Shown here one piece after another: positions 16,776-25,633 of a stretch of DNA of 53,127 nt (positions are counted from its first letter, which is position 1; each line of letters begins with the position of its first letter). Source of the DNA: Lysinibacillus sp. Its GTDB lineage: Bacteria; Bacillota; Bacilli; Bacillales_A; Planococcaceae. The translations under genes and the position numbers were made by a program. The stretch spans positions 1 through 53,127 of the forward strand of contig JAPSKP010000013.1 in NCBI GenBank assembly GCA_031181585.1. Reading direction: 5' to 3'. The notes under the pieces are model-generated. The model worked only from the letters and a program-made list of their open reading frames with translations, did no database searches and was not told the DNA's origin.

Positions 16776-17447
16776 ATGCGGATAATAGTCGTAGATGATG
16801 ATCAGGATATTTTACAGCTTGTTTCAATCCACCTGACACGTGAAGGGTATGAAGTAGAGCGGGCGAGTGATGCACAGCAGGCACTCGATTTACTTGAGGA
16901 GAAAGACGTAGACCTTGCAATAGTAGATGTGATGATGCCGGGGATGAACGGGTTTGAGCTTACAAAAACTCTTACAAAAGATCTTGACATCCCGGTTATC
17001 CTTCTCACGGCAAAGGGACAGCTTGAGGATAAGGAAAAAGGTTTTATTGCCGGATCAGAAGATTATATTGTAAAGCCGTTTGAGCCAAAGGAGCTGCTAT
17101 TTCGTGTCGCTGTTGTGTTAAGAAGATTTGAGCGTTCTATGGAGGCTTTAATAGAGGTAGGTAACCTTAAAATCGACCGCAAAAACTTTGAGGTAGTAAT
17201 TAATCAGGAGACGATTATGCTGCCGATGAAGGAGTTTGAACTACTCAGCTTGTTGGCATCGAGGGCCCATAAAATAACCCAGCGTACGCTGTTGATTGAA
17301 CAAACATGGGGAGCTGATTATGAAGGTAGTGAAATGACGCTTAACACCCATATTAATCGTATTCGGGAACGTCTGAAGCGTTATGGGGCGACGGTTGAAA
17401 TATACACAGTACGAGGAATCGGCTACAAATTAGAGGCGAATAAATGA
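16776..17447 (+). CDS. OmpR/PhoB-family response regulator
   Basis: A 223-residue protein. Its receiver domain has the acidic pair in VVDDD, the phospho-acceptor D51 (AIVDVMMPG), a Thr at LLTAKG and the Lys at VKPFEP. A winged-helix DNA-binding domain follows (about 125-223, ending TVRGIGYKLEANK). The ATG at 16776 follows GGAGGG. The gene starts 31 bp after the MMPL stop and overlaps the kinase start by 4 bp (ATGA), so all three are one operon. The likely target is the operon's own promoter. Confidence 0.92.
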   Translation: MRIIVVDDDQDILQLVSIHLTREGYEVERASDAQQALDLLEEKDVDLAIVDVMMPGMNGFELTKTLTKDLDIPVILLTAKGQLEDKEKGFIAGSEDYIVKPFEPKELLFRVAVVLRRFERSMEALIEVGNLKIDRKNFEVVINQETIMLPMKEFELLSLLASRAHKITQRTLLIEQTWGADYEGSEMTLNTHINRIRERLKRYGATVEIYTVRGIGYKLEANK

Positions 17448-18829
17448 AAACATTGTATAGGCAGTTTATTAGTGCTACCATCGTCATCTTGGTATGTAGT
17501 GTAGGAATCGGTTTTGCCCTCGCTAATGTTGTGTACTTCACATTCACAAATGATAAGGTTGATAGGCAAAATGTAGAAATCGCACAAGAAGTCGTACGGA
17601 TTTTAGAGAATTTACATGGCTCCGAGGAAGAAATGAATGAGTACTTGTCCTCTATCGGAAAGCTGGGCTATCAGGTTTTTATTATAAATGAGGCCGGTGA
17701 CCGTGCTTATTTTGGCGAAGCCTTCTCAAATGATGAAATGCCTGAAGGAGTGCTTGACGACCTTTTAAATGGAGAAGTTTATCATGGGATGCAGAATTTT
17801 TCGGGCAGTTTTCTCATGATGAGCTACTTTTCGAACGATGTACAAAATACAGTAGGTGTACCATTTACTGTGGAAGGTGAGCAGTACGGTCTGTTTTTAA
17901 GGCCGAACAATAAAATGCTCTTTTCGGATATTCATACCGTACTTGCGGGCTTTGTAGCGGCTATCGCTATTGTCAGTATAAGCGGAGTTGTTTTGATGAC
18001 ACGTCAGCTCATTCGCCCCATTACCCAGCTGACAGAGGCGACAAAAGCAGTATCCAAAGAGAATTTCCATTATACACTCGATATTTCAAGGAAGGATGAA
18101 ATCGGTCAGCTGGCTGAAAGCTTCAACCTCATGCAGCAACAGCTGGCGCATAATGATGAGGCTCGCAAGGCGTTTATCAGTAATGTTTCACATGACTTCC
18201 AGTCACCTCTTATGAATATTCAAGGTTATGCGGACTTGTTGCGGGGGGAGGAAGTTAGTGAAAAAGAACGGCTTGAATATTTGTCGATTATCGACCGGGA
18301 ATCGAAGCGTCTATCGAAATTGACGAAGCAGCTCTTATTGATCACGTCACTCGATCAGGCGACATATCCATTGAAATGTAAGCAGCTTCGCGTTGATGAA
18401 CAAGTAAAGGAAATTATCAGGAAATACCGTTGGCGGCTGAGTGAGCAGGGAATTGAGCTTTCTTATAAAGTAGAAAAGGCAATCGCCTATGCGGACGAAG
18501 AACTGCTTGTCAATGTGTGGGATAATCTATTATCAAATGCTATTAAATATAACAGTCCTGGAGGGAGTATTATTATTACATGCTGCCAGGGTGGAGATGA
18601 GCTGGAGGTAACATTTAAAGATACAGGTATCGGTATGTCACCGGAAGTACAGGAGCAGGTATTTGAGCGTTTTTTCCGCGTGGATGAAGCGCGGAAAAAG
18701 GATGGAACAGGGCTTGGCCTGGCGATCGTTAAGCAGGTCGTGACGATGCATGGGGGCATTATCAGACTGGAAAGTACGCTAGGTTTAGGCAGTACGTTTA
18801 CCGTTTGGCTTCCGATAGAGAGAAAATAA
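17444..18829 (+). CDS. membrane sensor histidine kinase
   Basis: A 461-residue kinase. It has TM1 at about 10-32, an outside sensor of about 130 residues, TM2 at about 166-186, HAMP (about 187-240), a phospho-acceptor helix with H250 in NVSHDFQSPLMN, and an ATPase domain with the N box (NVWDNLLSNAIKYN), G1 (DTGIGM), F box and G2 (GTGLGLAI). The usual H-E-L-R-T-P-L is altered to H-D-F-Q-S-P-L, which is tolerated in the family. It is the partner of the overlapping response regulator. The sensor region has a PAS-like feel (IINEAGDRAYFGEAF) but no ligand can be named. Confidence 0.9.
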   Translation: MKTLYRQFISATIVILVCSVGIGFALANVVYFTFTNDKVDRQNVEIAQEVVRILENLHGSEEEMNEYLSSIGKLGYQVFIINEAGDRAYFGEAFSNDEMPEGVLDDLLNGEVYHGMQNFSGSFLMMSYFSNDVQNTVGVPFTVEGEQYGLFLRPNNKMLFSDIHTVLAGFVAAIAIVSISGVVLMTRQLIRPITQLTEATKAVSKENFHYTLDISRKDEIGQLAESFNLMQQQLAHNDEARKAFISNVSHDFQSPLMNIQGYADLLRGEEVSEKERLEYLSIIDRESKRLSKLTKQLLLITSLDQATYPLKCKQLRVDEQVKEIIRKYRWRLSEQGIELSYKVEKAIAYADEELLVNVWDNLLSNAIKYNSPGGSIIITCCQGGDELEVTFKDTGIGMSPEVQEQVFERFFRVDEARKKDGTGLGLAIVKQVVTMHGGIIRLESTLGLGSTFTVWLPIERK

Positions 18830-18843
18830 AGGGGATAAGGGAA

Positions 18844-19239
18844 ATGGAGAAGAAATGGTCGATTCGATTGATTCGATTTGCTGCAATCTTTGGGTTGTTC
18901 GGAACATTTTTAGGTTCTAAAATGAGCGGAGATATGGACTATTCATTACGTCCGATTCACGCACACATACTGTTGGTCGGCTGGCTTTCAGTATTTGCAT
19001 GGGGGATTTTCTATAAAGTTTATACAATTAAACATAAAATACTAGTAACAATTCAAAGTATACTGGCAATGGCCGGAGCCTTTGGACTGACATTCGGTAT
19101 GTGGATGTATAATTTAAATCCATTTAACCTGAACGATACATTTGTTATGATTTTCTTCATAGTTGGCGGAACTTTACTGCTGCTAGCATTCACCCTGTTT
19201 ATGATTATTACATTCTTTATCGAAAATCAAGAGAAATAA
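18844..19239 (+). CDS. small four-helix membrane protein, oxidase-subunit-I-like
   Basis: A 131-residue protein with four hydrophobic helices (about 8-25, 39-58, 66-88, 99-122). The segment LRPIHAHILLVGWLSVFAWG resembles the histidine-bearing helix of heme-copper oxidase or NO reductase subunit I and the short bacterial proteins often labelled cytochrome-c oxidase for that reason. Two histidines (H38, H40 in I-H-A-H) could bind heme or metal, but the full set of oxidase ligands is absent, so it is not an oxidase by itself. The ATG at 18844 follows AAGGGGATAAGGG and lies 14 bp after the kinase stop, so it is the fourth gene of the MMPL operon. Confidence 0.7.
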   Translation: MEKKWSIRLIRFAAIFGLFGTFLGSKMSGDMDYSLRPIHAHILLVGWLSVFAWGIFYKVYTIKHKILVTIQSILAMAGAFGLTFGMWMYNLNPFNLNDTFVMIFFIVGGTLLLLAFTLFMIITFFIENQEK

Positions 19240-19245
19240 GAGAGT

Positions 19246-19275
19246 AGTCTGTCCGCGGGGGCAGGCTTCTTTTTT
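19246..19275 (+). terminator. rho-independent terminator of the MMPL operon
   Basis: AGTCTGTC pairs with GGCAGGCT (with G-U pairs) across a short loop, followed by TTCTTTTTT. Confidence 0.75.
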
Positions 19276-19404
19276 GATAGTAAGGAGAGTAGTTGGTCAT
19301 TCGTCCTATCATAACTATATAAAAATAGGGATTTTCTTCTATATTTATAAAAAAGCTCCGTTCTCTTCCTTCACACGCTATAATCTTCATAAGGAGGCCT
19401 TATT

Positions 19405-20268
19405 ATGAAATCTTTACCATACATAATGGTGTTATTGGGTGCGGTGCTCTGGGGGACAACTGGGACCACGCAGACATTTCTGCAGGAGGGAATCTCTTCT
19501 TTTGCTGTTGCCTGTGTACGTTCGGGCATCGGTGGAGGTTTATTGCTGATCCTTGTTCTTATGATGAAAAAGATGACCTGGCGGACGTGGCCATGGAAAT
19601 GGAATATCCTTGCTGCACTTGCGATTGCTTTGTTCCAATGCTTGTTTTTCTCCTCAATCCGTTTTACAGGTGTAGCCATTGGAACTGTCGTGACGATCGG
19701 GAGTGCGCCTGTATTTTCTGGAATTCTCGAATGGGTTATTTGGAAAGTGAAACCCAGCCGTATATGGGCTGCAGCAACGAGCTTTTCGATCATCGGATGT
19801 GCCCTTCTGTTTGTAAATCGGGGAGAGGCTATTATTGATCCTGCTGGCATTGGACTTGCCCTATGTGCAGGGCTTATGTTTGCTCTTTATACAAATGTCA
19901 GCAAGCAGCTAATGAAGCATGCAGAAACACTGCCTGCTGTGGCGATGACATTTTCAATATGCTCCGTTATATTGGCACCCATTGCTTTGATGGATGGGGT
20001 GTTATGGATAACAGATATCGGTAATCTTGTACCTATGCTCTATATGGGTATCATCACAACAAGCATCGCCTACCTGTTATTTTTAGCCGGGCTCCGCTCT
20101 GTTAACTCTTCAGCAGCTGTAACATTAAGTTTAGCGGAGCCGCTGACCGCAGCACTTTTAGGTGTGCTGTTCCTTGGTGAGTATTTATCGTTAACTTCCT
20201 GGGCAGGAGTATTTCTAATACTAGGGGGAATTATCGTGATTACTTTTGGTAATCGGTTTGCTTCCTAG
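19405..20268 (+). CDS. EamA-family (DMT superfamily) transporter
   Basis: A 287-residue protein with ten predicted spans, made of two EamA repeats (about 5-138 and 147-283). The second has the typical end SLAEPLTAALLGVLFLGEYL. The start motif GAVLWGTTGTTQTFL is the common one for the YdcZ/RhaT-like EamA proteins, which export amino acids or other metabolites. AAGGAGG precedes the ATG. It lies between two terminator-bounded operons and is likely monocistronic. Confidence 0.85.
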   Translation: MKSLPYIMVLLGAVLWGTTGTTQTFLQEGISSFAVACVRSGIGGGLLLILVLMMKKMTWRTWPWKWNILAALAIALFQCLFFSSIRFTGVAIGTVVTIGSAPVFSGILEWVIWKVKPSRIWAAATSFSIIGCALLFVNRGEAIIDPAGIGLALCAGLMFALYTNVSKQLMKHAETLPAVAMTFSICSVILAPIALMDGVLWITDIGNLVPMLYMGIITTSIAYLLFLAGLRSVNSSAAVTLSLAEPLTAALLGVLFLGEYLSLTSWAGVFLILGGIIVITFGNRFAS

Positions 20269-20393
20269 AGGAGTTCCTTTATTTCTTCAAGCAGCACGCT
20301 GGTGTTTCTTAAGAAATTCTTCAGATTTGGGATAGAAAAAAACTCATTTTTGTGTTTTACGATAAGATTATAAGAAAAAGCAGTGAGGTGTTT

Positions 20394-21080
20394 ATGGTGA
20401 GCAAGCTAACTGTGCTCGTCACGGATGATGACAAGGATATTCGTGATGGAATAGAGATCTACCTGAGAAACGAAGGGTATCATGTGCTCAAGGCGGCGGA
20501 TGGCAGCGAAGCGTTAGAGCTTTTGAAAAAGAACGAAGTCCATCTGATTATCCTTGACATCATGATGCCGAAAATGGACGGTATTACAGCAACATTCAAA
20601 ATACGTGCAGAGCGTAACATCCCGATTCTTATGCTCAGTGCAAAAGCGGAAGATACAGATAAAATTCATGGATTGTCGGTTGGAGCAGACGATTATTTAA
20701 CAAAACCATTCCATCCACTGGAATTGATGGCACGTGTGAAAAGCCAGCTCAGACGCTATACGGAGCTTGGTACGTACCGCCAGCAGGAGGAGGTATCAGG
20801 ACTCACACTCCGTCCAGAAGCAAAAGAGGTACGGGTGGATGGTGAACCTGTCAAGCTGACGCCGATCGAGTACAAAATTACGGAACTGCTGCTGAAAAAT
20901 GCAGGACGCGTGTTTTCCATCAATGAAATTTATGAGATCGTATGGAATGAGGAAGCATACAATGCGGAAAACATCGTAGCCGTGCATATCCGGAAAATCC
21001 GTGAAAAGATCGAAGCCGATCCGAAAAATCCGCGTTATCTGAAGGTGGTGTGGGGCCTTGGATACAAGATTGAAAAATAA
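20394..21080 (+). CDS. OmpR/PhoB-family response regulator (second system)
   Basis: A 228-residue protein with a receiver domain (acidic pair in VTDDDKD, phospho-acceptor D55 in IILDIMMPKMDG, Thr/Ser at MLSAK, Lys at TKPFHP). A winged-helix domain ends VVWGLGYKIEK. The length and sequence resemble the VanR/YvrH type. The start at 20394 (ATG, followed at once by GTG) follows GTGAGGTG. It is not followed directly by its kinase: a 47-codon membrane ORF overlaps its end and bridges the gap. Confidence 0.92.
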   Translation: MVSKLTVLVTDDDKDIRDGIEIYLRNEGYHVLKAADGSEALELLKKNEVHLIILDIMMPKMDGITATFKIRAERNIPILMLSAKAEDTDKIHGLSVGADDYLTKPFHPLELMARVKSQLRRYTELGTYRQQEEVSGLTLRPEAKEVRVDGEPVKLTPIEYKITELLLKNAGRVFSINEIYEIVWNEEAYNAENIVAVHIRKIREKIEADPKNPRYLKVVWGLGYKIEK

Positions 21081-21213
21081 AGTACTGCGTCTTTGTTCGA
21101 CGTGCAGCCTGATTGCTGCAGCTGTAGGAATCGTATGCATCGGGGCATACGTTTGGAACTGGATTGATACGAATTTGATGGATACCATCAAGCTTTTACG
21201 AAAGCTATTTTAG
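21070..21213 (+). CDS. 47-residue putative single-span membrane protein between regulator and kinase
   Basis: From a TTG at 21070 (inside the last codons of the response regulator gene, shifted frame) an ORF runs 47 codons to a TAG at 21211. It encodes a short basic start (KNKVLRL), a hydrophobic span (about 9-28, with two Cys) and an amphipathic tail with a W-N-W-I-D motif and basic end (IKLLRKLF). Its stop lies inside the TAGGAGG that is the SD of the kinase gene, and its start overlaps the regulator gene, the classic layout of a coupled three-gene operon. The weak points are the TTG start and poor SD. It may instead be a remnant. No named family is recognised. Confidence 0.5.
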   Translation: MKNKVLRLCSTCSLIAAAVGIVCIGAYVWNWIDTNLMDTIKLLRKLF

Positions 21214-21225
21214 GAGGAATAAAAA

Positions 21226-23409
21226 ATGAAAACAAGATTATTCCTCACACTTTTTCTTATGTTTGTTATCGCTTTTGGCGGTATCTCCTTTTTACATCGC
21301 GGGCAGGAATTACTGGCCGACAATTACTTCTATACCGATCGTTTTGAAGGTACAGAAAATCAATTTCTGGACGGGCTTAAACAATATATTCTAAATCCAA
21401 TTGATTTTGAAGAATTGTTGGACAATATAGAAGTCACATCGGAGGAAATCGACTACTATCGCAGTTACTATGGCTCACTTAGTGATCAGCTGATGAACAT
21501 TGAATCACAATACAGTGAGCGCCTGAATGATCCAGCGATAGGCGAAGCTGCACGAACAGCTTTGGAGGAGGAGAGGAATAATAAGCTTGAAGAAATCAAA
21601 AAGAACTTTGAAAGTGACGATTTAGTAAAAGAAAAAATTATTGCTTTAAAGAAAGAAGCACTTACAAAGTACGAAACGGAATTTGAACGTGGTGTACGAG
21701 AGTTTAAATCAACATACAGCTTTTTTGATTATAAATTGAAGGATATGGAAACATCCAAAAGTGTAGAAAAACGGGGAGATGAAAAGGCAGCTTATACACA
21801 GACATTTACCGAATCTCAACCCTTACAGGCAGAAGCTGTCTCGTCTATTTATTTAGGAGATTATACAAATTCACCAGGACTGATTGGATATGATATACAG
21901 GTAAACCAGGGTGATCGCTACTTTACAGGTTCTATCAGCTTGGCCAAGTCTATGCTGACAAAATCAGATTTTAGTGAGGAATATCATGTTTTCAAACTGG
22001 AGAGAATTATCTTTTATCTAATCTGGGCAGCCGCTTTAGCAGCAATCTTTTTACTCGTTACAGTATGGAGACCAAGCTGGCCGCTATTTAGTGGTGTTCT
22101 CGATGTAGAAGAGCGTTTCTACCGTCTTCTGCCGGATGTAAAAATAGCTTGTTCGTTTATCTTGGCTTTGTTTACTTTATCTGCTATAGAGAGCGGAGTT
22201 TATCGGATTCAGGGCATGCTGTATGAATATACAATGTATGGCGGTTTTAGAAACGGATTTGAGCTGATCTTTTTGTTAGGTCTGCAATTTGTTTTATTTA
22301 GTGCAACCATACTAACGGCTGTTTGGGCTTATCTGTCCATCAAATCAGAAGAGGCACCGTTCAATGATTCTTTCGTGATGAAAATCGTAAAAGCAGGTCA
22401 GGATGTTTTTCTGAACCGTTCCATTGGGATTCAGATGACAGCGCTCCTCTTCATTTTCTTCTTGGGTGGGGTTGGACTTGCAGGTGTAACACTACAGTTT
22501 GGGCTGATCGTGATTTATGCCCCATTGTTTACGTTTATCTTATTACCGGCACTTTATATCTTCCTGCGTCGCATGGGCTACCTAAACCGTGTAATGAAGC
22601 AGACAGAAGAGATGGCAGCAGGACGCTTGACATCTCCGATAAAGGTCAAGGGCAAATCACCAATTGCACATCATGCTGAAAATTTGAATGATTTGCGTAA
22701 GGGAATTGAATTATCGATGAAGGAGCAGGCAAAGAGTGAGCGATTGAAAACAGAACTGATTACAAATGTCAGTCATGATTTGCGAACGCCATTAACATCG
22801 ATTATTACGTATACAGATCTTCTGAAAAATCCGAACTTAACAGAAGAGGAACGGGCGAAATACGTCGGAATTCTAGATCAGAAATCAGCAAAGCTGAAAA
22901 CGCTAATAGAGGATTTGTTCGATGTTTCAAAAATGGCCAGTGGCAATGTGGAAATCGTCAAGCGACGGCTGGATTTAGCTCAAATGCTTCAGCAGGCTGC
23001 AGGTGAGCATGAAGAGGATTTCGTTGCTGCGGGGCTTGATTTGCGAGTGGCCATCCATGATCAGCCGGTATATGCGGAGGTGGACGGTCAGAAATGGTGG
23101 CGTGTTGTCGATAATCTGCTTCTCAATGCTCGGAAATATAGCCTAGAAGGAACACGTGTATATGTTTCATTACGTACTGTTTCAGGCATGGCAGAGTTCT
23201 CAGTCAAAAATGTAGCAAAGTATGAGCTTGGAGAAAACGTAGAAGAGTTGACGGAACGCTTCAAGCGCGCAGATACATCACGTCATACGGAAGGCTCGGG
23301 GCTAGGTCTTGCCATTGCCCAATCCATCGTGGACTTACACGGCGGCCAATTGAATATTGAGGTTGATGGTGATCTATTTAAAGTCACGGTAAAAATTCAT
23401 ACTTTATAA
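21226..23409 (+). CDS. large multi-span sensor histidine kinase
   Basis: A 727-residue kinase. It has TM1 (about 4-22), a roughly 235-residue outside domain that is strongly helical and charged (about 60-175, likely coiled coil), five further spans (about 261-280, 307-322, 346-370, 401-420, 424-446), a HAMP-like linker, an H box with H517 (NVSHDLRTPLTS), and an ATPase domain (N box VVDNLLLNARKYS, G2 GSGLGLAI). The G1 box looks unusual: SVKNVAKYEL stands where the usual D-x-G-x-G is expected, as in the VanS-like YvrG class. AGGAGG precedes the ATG. It is the partner of the upstream regulator; the signal is unknown. Confidence 0.88.
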   Translation: MKTRLFLTLFLMFVIAFGGISFLHRGQELLADNYFYTDRFEGTENQFLDGLKQYILNPIDFEELLDNIEVTSEEIDYYRSYYGSLSDQLMNIESQYSERLNDPAIGEAARTALEEERNNKLEEIKKNFESDDLVKEKIIALKKEALTKYETEFERGVREFKSTYSFFDYKLKDMETSKSVEKRGDEKAAYTQTFTESQPLQAEAVSSIYLGDYTNSPGLIGYDIQVNQGDRYFTGSISLAKSMLTKSDFSEEYHVFKLERIIFYLIWAAALAAIFLLVTVWRPSWPLFSGVLDVEERFYRLLPDVKIACSFILALFTLSAIESGVYRIQGMLYEYTMYGGFRNGFELIFLLGLQFVLFSATILTAVWAYLSIKSEEAPFNDSFVMKIVKAGQDVFLNRSIGIQMTALLFIFFLGGVGLAGVTLQFGLIVIYAPLFTFILLPALYIFLRRMGYLNRVMKQTEEMAAGRLTSPIKVKGKSPIAHHAENLNDLRKGIELSMKEQAKSERLKTELITNVSHDLRTPLTSIITYTDLLKNPNLTEEERAKYVGILDQKSAKLKTLIEDLFDVSKMASGNVEIVKRRLDLAQMLQQAAGEHEEDFVAAGLDLRVAIHDQPVYAEVDGQKWWRVVDNLLLNARKYSLEGTRVYVSLRTVSGMAEFSVKNVAKYELGENVEELTERFKRADTSRHTEGSGLGLAIAQSIVDLHGGQLNIEVDGDLFKVTVKIHTL

Positions 23410-23411
23410 GG

Positions 23412-23449
23412 AGAGGTACACTGCCGGCAACGGTAGTGTACTCTTTTTT
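23412..23449 (+). terminator. rho-independent terminator
   Basis: GTACACT plus CCG pairs with CGG plus AGTGTAC around GCAA, followed by TCTTTTTT, just after the kinase stop. Confidence 0.9.
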
Positions 23450-23607
23450 ATATGAAGGTAAAGCGCAGCTTGTTTTAGCCGAATCTACCTTGCGGGTAGA
23501 TAAAAAATATGTTTCACGCAATCAACACGAACAGCTTTTGTAACCTATAAAAAATATAAAACTCTATTAAAAGTTTTTAACGCCTAGATTCGATTCGTTT
23601 TCCCGGA

Positions 23608-23618
23608 CGTGCTATAAT
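23608..23618 (+). promoter_or_regulatory. extended -10 promoter
   Basis: TGCTATAAT (ending at 23618) is a consensus extended -10; the -35 region is poor. It is about 100 bp upstream of the phosphoesterase gene. The 23450-23716 interval otherwise shows only AT-rich sequence and a TATGAT/ATCATA inverted repeat near 23678-23693. Confidence 0.45.
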
Positions 23619-23716
23619 TTTTTCAGCGGATTTCTGTAAAAAAGAATTCTTCTTTTTTGCACATTGGCTAGAATATATGATTCTTATCATAAGAAAATAG
23701 GGGAGCGTGCACAAAT

Positions 23717-24790
23717 ATGCGGGTGTTAATGGGAGCGCTCGTCATAGCCTTATATGGCGGAATTACATTTTACTTAGGCTGGAATTTAAAGAAGTGGCTT
23801 GTTGCCCTTCATATTTTTCGTTTTGAACCGGTGTATTGGCTGATCCTCTTCATCGTGTCATTTGGGTTCATTTTAGGTCGGGCCCATGAACTCTTGAAAC
23901 CTCTTGCTGTAATCGGGAACTACTGGATGTTCGTTTTGCAATATGGACTAATTATTTGTCTTATTGCTAACCTTATCATTTTGCTCACACCTTTTAAAAG
24001 TGAAGTATGGGTTGGATCGATAGGGGTTGCTCTGCTGGTTGTGTTATTCGGCATTGGTACATATAATGCCTATATGCCTGTTGCGCGCGAGCTGTCCATT
24101 CAAATTGACAAGAAAGGCGAACCGATGCGTGTTGTTGTAGCATCAGATTTCCATCTTGGCGTGCTTTCGAATAAAGGGCACCTTGAAAAATTCGTGCAAA
24201 AGGCAAACGAGGCAAAACCGGATCTTGTATTGCTCGTTGGAGACTTGATTGATGACGATCCAAGCTGGTATATCGAGGACGGTATGCATGAAGTAATGAA
24301 GCAGCTCAAGACGACATATGGTGTTTATGGGATATTAGGTAACCATGAATATTATGGTGGGAAGATCCCATTGCTTATTAAAGAAATGGAAGCATCCAAT
24401 GTAAAAATGCTATTGGATGAAACCATTTTAGTTGACGATCGTTTCTATTTAACAGGGCAAGAGGATAGAACGAACAAATCACGTAAGCCGCTTGAGAGCT
24501 TAAAGCCGGCAGATGAAACAATGCCGTGGTTTGTAATGAACCACACGCCCGATGACTTGGATACACCTGCTACGCTTGGTGTAGATTTTCATACATCAGG
24601 ACATACGCATAAGGGGCAGATGTGGCCGAACAGCTTTATCACTTCCCGTATCTTTGAGCTTGACTACGGTTATAAGCGAAAAGATACAATGAATGCTCTC
24701 GTATCAAGCGGATTTGGCTTTTGGGGACCACCGACACGAATCGGTTCTCAATCGGAATTATGGATAGTCGATATTGAATTTACAAAATAA
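23717..24790 (+). CDS. membrane-anchored metallophosphoesterase (calcineurin-like)
   Basis: A 357-residue protein with four N-terminal hydrophobic helices (about 1-115) and a calcineurin-like phosphatase domain (about 137-357). All metal-binding blocks are present: SDFHLG, GDLIDD, GNHEYYGG, NHTPDD and SGHTHKGQ. It fits the YkuE/YaeI-like group of membrane-linked phosphoesterases, some of which act on lipid A precursors or related nucleotide-lipids in other bacteria. The substrate here is unknown. The gene is 11 bp upstream of uppP, so a shared envelope-phosphate role is plausible. The active-site domain follows the membrane part and probably sits on the inner face (inference). Confidence 0.87.
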   Translation: MRVLMGALVIALYGGITFYLGWNLKKWLVALHIFRFEPVYWLILFIVSFGFILGRAHELLKPLAVIGNYWMFVLQYGLIICLIANLIILLTPFKSEVWVGSIGVALLVVLFGIGTYNAYMPVARELSIQIDKKGEPMRVVVASDFHLGVLSNKGHLEKFVQKANEAKPDLVLLVGDLIDDDPSWYIEDGMHEVMKQLKTTYGVYGILGNHEYYGGKIPLLIKEMEASNVKMLLDETILVDDRFYLTGQEDRTNKSRKPLESLKPADETMPWFVMNHTPDDLDTPATLGVDFHTSGHTHKGQMWPNSFITSRIFELDYGYKRKDTMNALVSSGFGFWGPPTRIGSQSELWIVDIEFTK

Positions 24791-24801
24791 GGAGTAAAAC
24801 A

Positions 24802-25626
24802 ATGGAGTTATTTGAATTATTAAAAGCACTCATCCTCGGTTTTGTTGAAGGGATGACGGAATTCGCCCCTGTGTCTTCTACAGGGCATATGATTATTGTT
24901 GATGATTTATGGCTAAAAACAACGGAATTTTTAGGACAGGGATCAGCTAATACATTTAAGATTGTCATTCAGCTCGGTTCCATTTTGGCAGTTGTAGTAG
25001 TCATGTGGAAACGCATTTTGAGCTTGGTCGGATTGTATAAAATAGAAGGTCAAGAAAAGACGCGCTTCAACTTAGGACATGTTATCGTGGGAATCATCCC
25101 GGCGGGTGTGTTTGGAGTTTTATTTGAGGATTATATTGATGACAATCTATTTGGCATTGAAACGGTCATCGTTGGTCTATTTATTGGGGCATTCTTAATG
25201 ATCATAGCCGACAAATTTGGACCAAAGCGACCAAAGATTACATCGCTTGACCAAATTTCTTACGGAAAAGCACTGAAAATTGGCTTTATCCAATGTTTAT
25301 CATTATGGCCTGGGTTCTCTCGTTCCGGCGCCACCATCTCCGGGGGAGTATTGCTTGGCTTGGACCACAAAACAGCAGCAGACTTTACTTTCATCATGGC
25401 AGTGCCGATTATGGCTGGGGCCAGCGGTCTTTCCTTATTTAAAAACTGGGATCAAATTAACATGGATCACCTTGGTTTCTATGCAATAGGCTTTATCAGT
25501 GCATTTGTATTTGCACTCATTTCCATCAAGTTCTTCTTAAAGCTGATTTCAAGAGTGAAATTAACACCTTTTGCGATTTATCGTATTGTAGTGGCCCTTA
25601 TTTTAATGGCCGTTGTCTACTTGTAA
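24802..25626 (+). CDS. uppP: undecaprenyl-diphosphatase
   Basis: A 274-residue, seven-to-eight-span protein. It has the two BacA/UppP signatures: GFVEGMTEFAPVSSTGHMI (residues 13-31) with the catalytic E18/E-x-x-P-V-S-S-T-G-H, and PGFSRSGATISGG with the catalytic Arg. It dephosphorylates undecaprenyl pyrophosphate so the lipid carrier can be reused for cell-wall synthesis and gives bacitracin resistance. It is the second gene of an operon with the metallophosphoesterase. Confidence 0.96.
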   Translation: MELFELLKALILGFVEGMTEFAPVSSTGHMIIVDDLWLKTTEFLGQGSANTFKIVIQLGSILAVVVVMWKRILSLVGLYKIEGQEKTRFNLGHVIVGIIPAGVFGVLFEDYIDDNLFGIETVIVGLFIGAFLMIIADKFGPKRPKITSLDQISYGKALKIGFIQCLSLWPGFSRSGATISGGVLLGLDHKTAADFTFIMAVPIMAGASGLSLFKNWDQINMDHLGFYAIGFISAFVFALISIKFFLKLISRVKLTPFAIYRIVVALILMAVVYL

Positions 25627-25633
25627 TAAAGGG

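Noticed and set aside
23675..23700. Fur-like sequence TATGATTCTTATCATAAG before the phosphoesterase gene
   Set aside because: Only one half-site matches the 7-1-7 consensus, and the downstream genes (phosphoesterase, uppP) have no iron link.
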